From: Chloroflexota bacterium
GTDB taxonomy: Bacteria > Chloroflexota > Anaerolineae > Anaerolineales > Villigracilaceae
DNA: 64,000 nucleotides
Reading direction: 5' to 3'
NCBI GenBank assembly: GCA_024434165.1
Contig: QMIW01000022.1
Coordinates: forward strand, 1 to 64,000
A program made the translations under genes and the position numbers. Of the stretch, positions 60,900 through 64,000 are shown one piece after another (position 1 is the first letter of the stretch; each line of letters opens with the position of its first letter). The notes under the pieces are model-generated. The model did no database searches, was not told the origin of the DNA, and saw only the letters and a program-made list of their open reading frames with translations.

Positions 60900-61790
60900 T
60901 CACTCGCTTGAAGCGATTACGATCCCAATCCCGATCAGCACACCGCCTGCCAGAAACAACGGGGTGATTTCTTCGGCGAGGAAAAACCAGCCGAGCAGTG
61001 CGCCAACCACCGGCTGGGCGAAGAACGTCAGCGACGCAACCGCGGCGGGCAGCTCTGCGAAGGCGTAATTCCAAAGGAACATCGCCGCCGCAGTGGAGAT
61101 GATTCCCAAAAACAAAAGCCCGCCGGCGATTCCCAGTGTGATCTCGCCGACGCCCTGTGAGTTGACCTCCCAAATTCCAAACAAAACGCTGGACGGCACG
61201 CCGCCCAACAGCATGATCGTACTGGACGCGAGCAGGTCTGTGGATTTGGATATCCTGCGCACCAGCACCGAGTACAGCGCCCAGGTCAGCGCCGCGGCGA
61301 GCAGGCTCATATTGCCCCAAAACAGCGGCGGTGAAAGTTCCGCGCTGCGCGGGTCAATCACCGCCAGCACGCCCAGCGTGGAAACGACCAGCGCAGCGAT
61401 GCGGCGCGGAGTGGCTTGCTCGCCGAGCAATAACGGCGCGAAGAGCAGCACGAACGCCGGCGTGGCAGACGTGACCAGCGCCCCGTTCGACGCCGTGGAA
61501 AGTTTCGTCCCGACGAACTGAAAGCCAAGCGAAACCCCATAACCCATGAAGCCCACGAGAAAACTCGCCCAAAAGAATTCCTTTGAGATCGCCGTCTTTT
61601 GTCCCGTCTTTCTGTTGCGGAAGAAAATGACGATGCCCAAAGTCAATGCGCCCATGAGGAGGCGCAGGAGGAGCAGCGAAAATGGCGGGATGACCTCCAG
61701 CACCACCTTGCTCACCACGTACATCCCGCCCCAAATCGAAGCGGCGGTAAGACCTGCGATCAACCCTGTGACTGTGTGATGTTTTTGCAT
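60900..61790 (-). CDS. EamA-family (DMT superfamily) transporter
   Basis: 296 residues, ten membrane segments in two EamA repeats (about 10-140 and 155-290). Small-molecule exporters of this family often move amino acids or nucleotide sugars; substrate unknown. The start is ATG 61790; the TTG three codons upstream overlaps the TATAAT box and is less likely. Confidence 0.87.
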   Translation of the reverse strand: MQKHHTVTGLIAGLTAASIWGGMYVVSKVVLEVIPPFSLLLLRLLMGALTLGIVIFFRNRKTGQKTAISKEFFWASFLVGFMGYGVSLGFQFVGTKLSTASNGALVTSATPAFVLLFAPLLLGEQATPRRIAALVVSTLGVLAVIDPRSAELSPPLFWGNMSLLAAALTWALYSVLVRRISKSTDLLASSTIMLLGGVPSSVLFGIWEVNSQGVGEITLGIAGGLLFLGIISTAAAMFLWNYAFAELPAAVASLTFFAQPVVGALLGWFFLAEEITPLFLAGGVLIGIGIVIASSE

Positions 61791-61798
61791 AGCCGCCA

Positions 61799-61804
61799 AT
61801 TATA
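61799..61804 (-). promoter_or_regulatory. -10 box just before the EamA gene
   Basis: TATAAT on the minus strand, eight bases before ATG 61790, so the leader would be at most two bases. No clear -35. Confidence 0.4.
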
Positions 61805-61819
61805 TCGAAGTGGGGTGCG

Positions 61820-62521
61820 CTACCAGTCGAATATCTTCCCGTCGGGCAATAAACAACAGCCTGTATGTTCCCAGTTCAGGCTCTGAATGAGGTTCACCAC
61901 CTGCGGAATGGCTTCTTCCGGCGGGGCTGCATCCCCTGCCATGTTGTTCATGTCGGTTCTGAGATAGCCGGGCCAGAGGGCGACCACAATCACGCCCAGC
62001 GAGCGCAACTCCAGGGAGAGCATTTTGGTCATTGCATTCAAGGCGTAACGGCTCGCGGTGTAACTATGGTTCTCCGTCCGCTGCAGCTGCGCGATCGGAC
62101 GGGTGGGAGCGGTGATGTTTACGATTTTGGGGGAAGCGCTTTTTTGCAGTAAAGGCATCAGTTTCTGGCTGACCATCATGGGCGCTGTCGAGTTGACCGC
62201 AAAGGATTGTCCCAGGGATTCTGGATTTAAATCCGCGAAACCGGCGCTGGGGAAGAATACCCCGGCGTTGTTGATTAAAAGATCGAGTGCGTCTGTTTCG
62301 CGCTGTACCTGTTCCGCCGCCGCTTCAATGGACTTCGAGTCGGTCACGTCCAATGGGACCAGGGTAAGACGGCCGCCATACGTCGTTTTCAATGGATGCA
62401 GGCGGGCGGCTTCCGCCGGCGCGCGGCACGCCGCAAAAACGCGCCCGCCGCGCGCCAGGTACTCGCGCGTGAAAGCCAGTCCAATTCCCCGGTTGGCGCC
62501 GGTGATGAAAGTAGTAAACAT
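61820..62521 (-). CDS. Short-chain dehydrogenase/reductase with altered active site
   Basis: 233 residues. The NAD(P) motif TGANRGIGLAF (7-17), NNAG (84-87) and Tyr154 are present, but the catalytic Lys of YxxxK is Arg158 (YTASRYALNA) and no Ser stands at the usual place before the Tyr (ITAPTRPI). It belongs to the C-factor/sepiapterin-reductase-like SDRs. It may be a weak or non-catalytic member. The ATG at 62521 has GAGGAGAAATCC upstream. Confidence 0.85.
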   Translation of the reverse strand: MFTTFITGANRGIGLAFTREYLARGGRVFAACRAPAEAARLHPLKTTYGGRLTLVPLDVTDSKSIEAAAEQVQRETDALDLLINNAGVFFPSAGFADLNPESLGQSFAVNSTAPMMVSQKLMPLLQKSASPKIVNITAPTRPIAQLQRTENHSYTASRYALNAMTKMLSLELRSLGVIVVALWPGYLRTDMNNMAGDAAPPEEAIPQVVNLIQSLNWEHTGCCLLPDGKIFDW

Positions 62522-62551
62522 GGATTTCTCCTCTTTTTTATTAAACTGACG

Positions 62552-62648
62552 ATACGCAGTTAAACCCTTTTTACCGCCAAGGCGCCAAGAACGCAAGAGA
62601 AGAGTAAAAGGTGTAAAAAACTTGGCGTCTTGGCGGTTTACTGCGTAA
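62552..62648. repeat. Intergenic palindrome of the ACCGCCAAGGCGCCAAG type
   Basis: TTACCGCCAAGGCGCCAAG and CTTGGCGTCTTGGCGGTTTA arms, with outer ACGCAGT/ACTGCGT. I recognise this as a common intergenic repeat of environmental bacteria. It lies upstream of the SDR gene. Confidence 0.7.
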
Positions 62649-62689
62649 GGTGAGTTATTTAACTCAAGTTGCCACCTTCCAAGCCAAAG

Positions 62690-62762
62690 CCCTCACCCTG
62701 TCCTCTCCCATCGGGAGAGGGGGAAGTCATCCCAGAATATATAACCTTGTTTGGGGTGAGGG
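62690..62762. repeat. Intergenic palindrome of the CCCTCACCC/GGGTGAGGG type
   Basis: Outer CCCTCACCC and GGGTGAGGG, inner perfect hairpin CTCTCCCATCGGGAGAG. The region 62522-62797 contains only this and the previous repeat. Confidence 0.7.
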
Positions 62763-62797
62763 AAGCCTCTTGAAACCAAGGCAGCAACTCGGGTTAT

Positions 62798-63322
62798 TTA
62801 ACTTGCAAACCCCAACGGCATGGATGTATCTCCGCCGGATATGCCATATTCCAGAATATCCTTCTCCCGGCTCGGATATGATTTCAACAATTCCTCCTGC
62901 GTACCGCCGGCGAAAATATCGTCTGTAAAGCCGGGCGCCAGGGTACAGCCGAAGAGGGAATAGCGACCGCCTTCCACGCAATGACCCGCCTGCCAGACCC
63001 CGGCGGGTATCACAAACTGCACGTGCTGTCCCTTGAGCGGGTCGTTTCCCAGAATCACATCGCGGCTGGAACCATCGGGGCAAAGCAGAATCAGCCTCAA
63101 CGGGTCGCCGCCGTAGAAGTGCCACATTTCGTCAATCGCCAGTTTGTGGAAACAGGAAACACTGCGCGGCTCATGACAGTACATCCCGATCATGCCCGTC
63201 CCATACGGCTTGCCGTTCGGCAGGCTCTCCGGCGAGCGATACGTGCCGACGAACAATGTCCCTTCCACCGGCAGGGGGCGAAACTTGAAATGCTCGATCA
63301 GCGCTTTAACTTCACTGTCCAT
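62798..63322 (-). CDS. Cupin-fold protein, DUF985 family
   Basis: 174 residues. EGTLFVGTYRSPESLP, DEMWHFYGGDPLRLILL and a VIPAGVWQAGHC...YSLFGCTLAPGF segment match the DUF985/cupin_5 family, a double-stranded beta-helix with sugar-binding-like pocket. Function unknown. ATG 63322 has GGAGGAAGA upstream; 8 bases separate it from the deacylase gene before it. Confidence 0.88.
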   Translation of the reverse strand: MDSEVKALIEHFKFRPLPVEGTLFVGTYRSPESLPNGKPYGTGMIGMYCHEPRSVSCFHKLAIDEMWHFYGGDPLRLILLCPDGSSRDVILGNDPLKGQHVQFVIPAGVWQAGHCVEGGRYSLFGCTLAPGFTDDIFAGGTQEELLKSYPSREKDILEYGISGGDTSMPLGFAS

Positions 63323-63330
63323 TCTTCCTC

Positions 63331-63852
63331 CTATTGTCTTCTGCCGCCGCCTTCCCTTATCCCTCTCTCGACCGGTTTCTCTCGATCCGTCAGATTTACC
63401 ACAATCGCATTACTGGCTTTGATCAAATTCTCCGGCGTAATCATAATCTCCTCGCCCCATTGCCCCGCGCCTGTGCCGAGGATGGGCTCGCCCACAAGAC
63501 TCGCTTCGAGAAAGGTGCGAAAGCCTTCCGGCTGCCAGCCGAAGGCGGGAATCGAGCCGATGACGTAACCGGTCACTTCCTTCACTCGTTCCGGCGGAGC
63601 CATCTGGATGTTGCGCGAGCCAATGGCTTTCTTCAGGCTGCCCGAAATCGCATTCTGGTCGCCGCCGAGCATCACCAGCACACACTCGCCCGTATCCACC
63701 ACCTGAAAGATGAGCGTCTTGACCGCCTGCCGTTCGGGAAAGCCGAGCGCTTTGGCGGCGTTCGCCGCGCCTTTTTCGGTCTCCGGCGGAAAACTGCGCG
63801 CTTCGTAGGGGATGTTGTGTTTATCGAGGTGAAGATGGGCTTGAAGTTTCAT
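63331..63852 (-). CDS. YbaK/EbsC-type aminoacyl-tRNA deacylase
   Basis: 173 residues. The YbaK fold is visible with KTLIFQVVDTGECVLVMLGGDQN and the central IGSIPAFGWQPEGFRTFLEASL segment, then GAGQWGEEIMITPENLI. Members hydrolyse mis-charged Cys-tRNA(Pro) or Ala-tRNA(Pro) in trans. Substrate preference is not readable here. The start lies 3 bases after the stop of the transporter gene upstream. Confidence 0.87.
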   Translation of the reverse strand: MKLQAHLHLDKHNIPYEARSFPPETEKGAANAAKALGFPERQAVKTLIFQVVDTGECVLVMLGGDQNAISGSLKKAIGSRNIQMAPPERVKEVTGYVIGSIPAFGWQPEGFRTFLEASLVGEPILGTGAGQWGEEIMITPENLIKASNAIVVNLTDREKPVERGIREGGGRRQ

Positions 63853-63855
63853 GCG

Positions 63856-64000
63856 TTACTCGCTTTTCTGTTTTCGGGAGGATGCCAGGATAATGCCTGC
63901 CAGGATGAATACGCCGCCGGCGATGGTTGCGGGGGAGGGTGTTTCACCCAAAATAAAGAACGCCAGAACCGCGCTTCCGACCGGTTCGCCCAATGTGGTC
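63856..64000 (-). CDS. EamA-family transporter, C-terminal end only (cut by window edge)
   Basis: The last ~47 codons read TLGEPVGSAVLAFFILGETP then a final hydrophobic segment (TIAGGVFILAGIILASS) and a basic tail, the typical end of a DMT transporter. Its 5' part lies beyond 64000. It is too short for an ORF scan of usual cut-off but is clearly coding and 3 bases from the YbaK-type gene. Confidence 0.8.
   Translation of the reverse strand, partial: TTLGEPVGSAVLAFFILGETPSPATIAGGVFILAGIILASSRKQKSE

Overview
The window looks like a piece of a mesophilic Chloroflexota genome, most likely Anaerolineae (inference). The reasons are the fused-type sugar isomerase, class III aminotransferases next to aldehyde:ferredoxin oxidoreductases (AORs), PotABCD, moderate-to-high GC, and many intergenic palindromes. 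Position 1 appears to be a contig edge: the first ~190 bases do not belong with what follows.

Layout. (1) 1-5.4 kb: a truncated, apparently chimeric phosphoglucose isomerase gene, pterin carbinolamine dehydratase, a GH36 alpha-galactosidase and a membrane PAS-GGDEF diguanylate cyclase. (2) 5.5-27.7 kb: an amino-acid/polyamine catabolic island on the + strand. It holds two Lrp/AsnC regulators, five class III aminotransferases, a methylmalonate-semialdehyde-type dehydrogenase, a complete PotABCD importer, a saccharopine dehydrogenase-like enzyme, a sodium:solute symporter and two AORs. A VapBC-type toxin-antitoxin pair is translationally coupled to the second AOR, and one repeat family lies between several of the catabolic genes. 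(3) 27.8-33.1 kb: a PAS-GAF histidine kinase, tRNA-Thr, a GT4 glycosyltransferase, a NYN/OST-HTH protein and a lipoprotein. (4) 33.3-50.4 kb: an exopolysaccharide (EPS) locus. The + strand arm runs degenerate-GGDEF membrane protein, initiating sugar transferase, Wzz-like protein fused to a degenerate GGDEF domain, BcsB-like protein, GT2 synthase, polysaccharide deacetylase, ATP-grasp ligase. The - strand arm runs GT4, Wzy-like, Wzx flippase, GT4, GT4. A DUF4832-type secreted protein follows. (5) 50.4-54 kb: tRNA-Arg with tandem partial copies of its 3' end, then MoxR ATPase, DUF58 and an MBL-fold hydrolase. (6) 54-60.8 kb: argF, ornithine aminotransferase, alanine dehydrogenase, a CoA-transferase and pyruvate kinase. 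(7) 60.9-64 kb: minus-strand genes for an EamA transporter, a short-chain dehydrogenase, a DUF985 cupin, a YbaK-type deacylase and the end of another EamA transporter.

How the genes may work together (inference from families and context). PotABCD would import putrescine/spermidine. Putrescine, GABA and beta-alanine-type aminotransferases would make semialdehydes. The MMSDH-type enzyme would turn malonate semialdehyde into acetyl-CoA, while the AORs would oxidise other aldehydes to acids and reduce ferredoxin. In the EPS locus, two separate proteins keep the RxxD inhibitory-site motif of GGDEF domains but have lost the GGDEF active site. That suggests cyclic di-GMP is read by the chain-length protein and by a dedicated membrane protein rather than by a PilZ domain on the synthase. 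This is the best candidate in the window for an undescribed arrangement.
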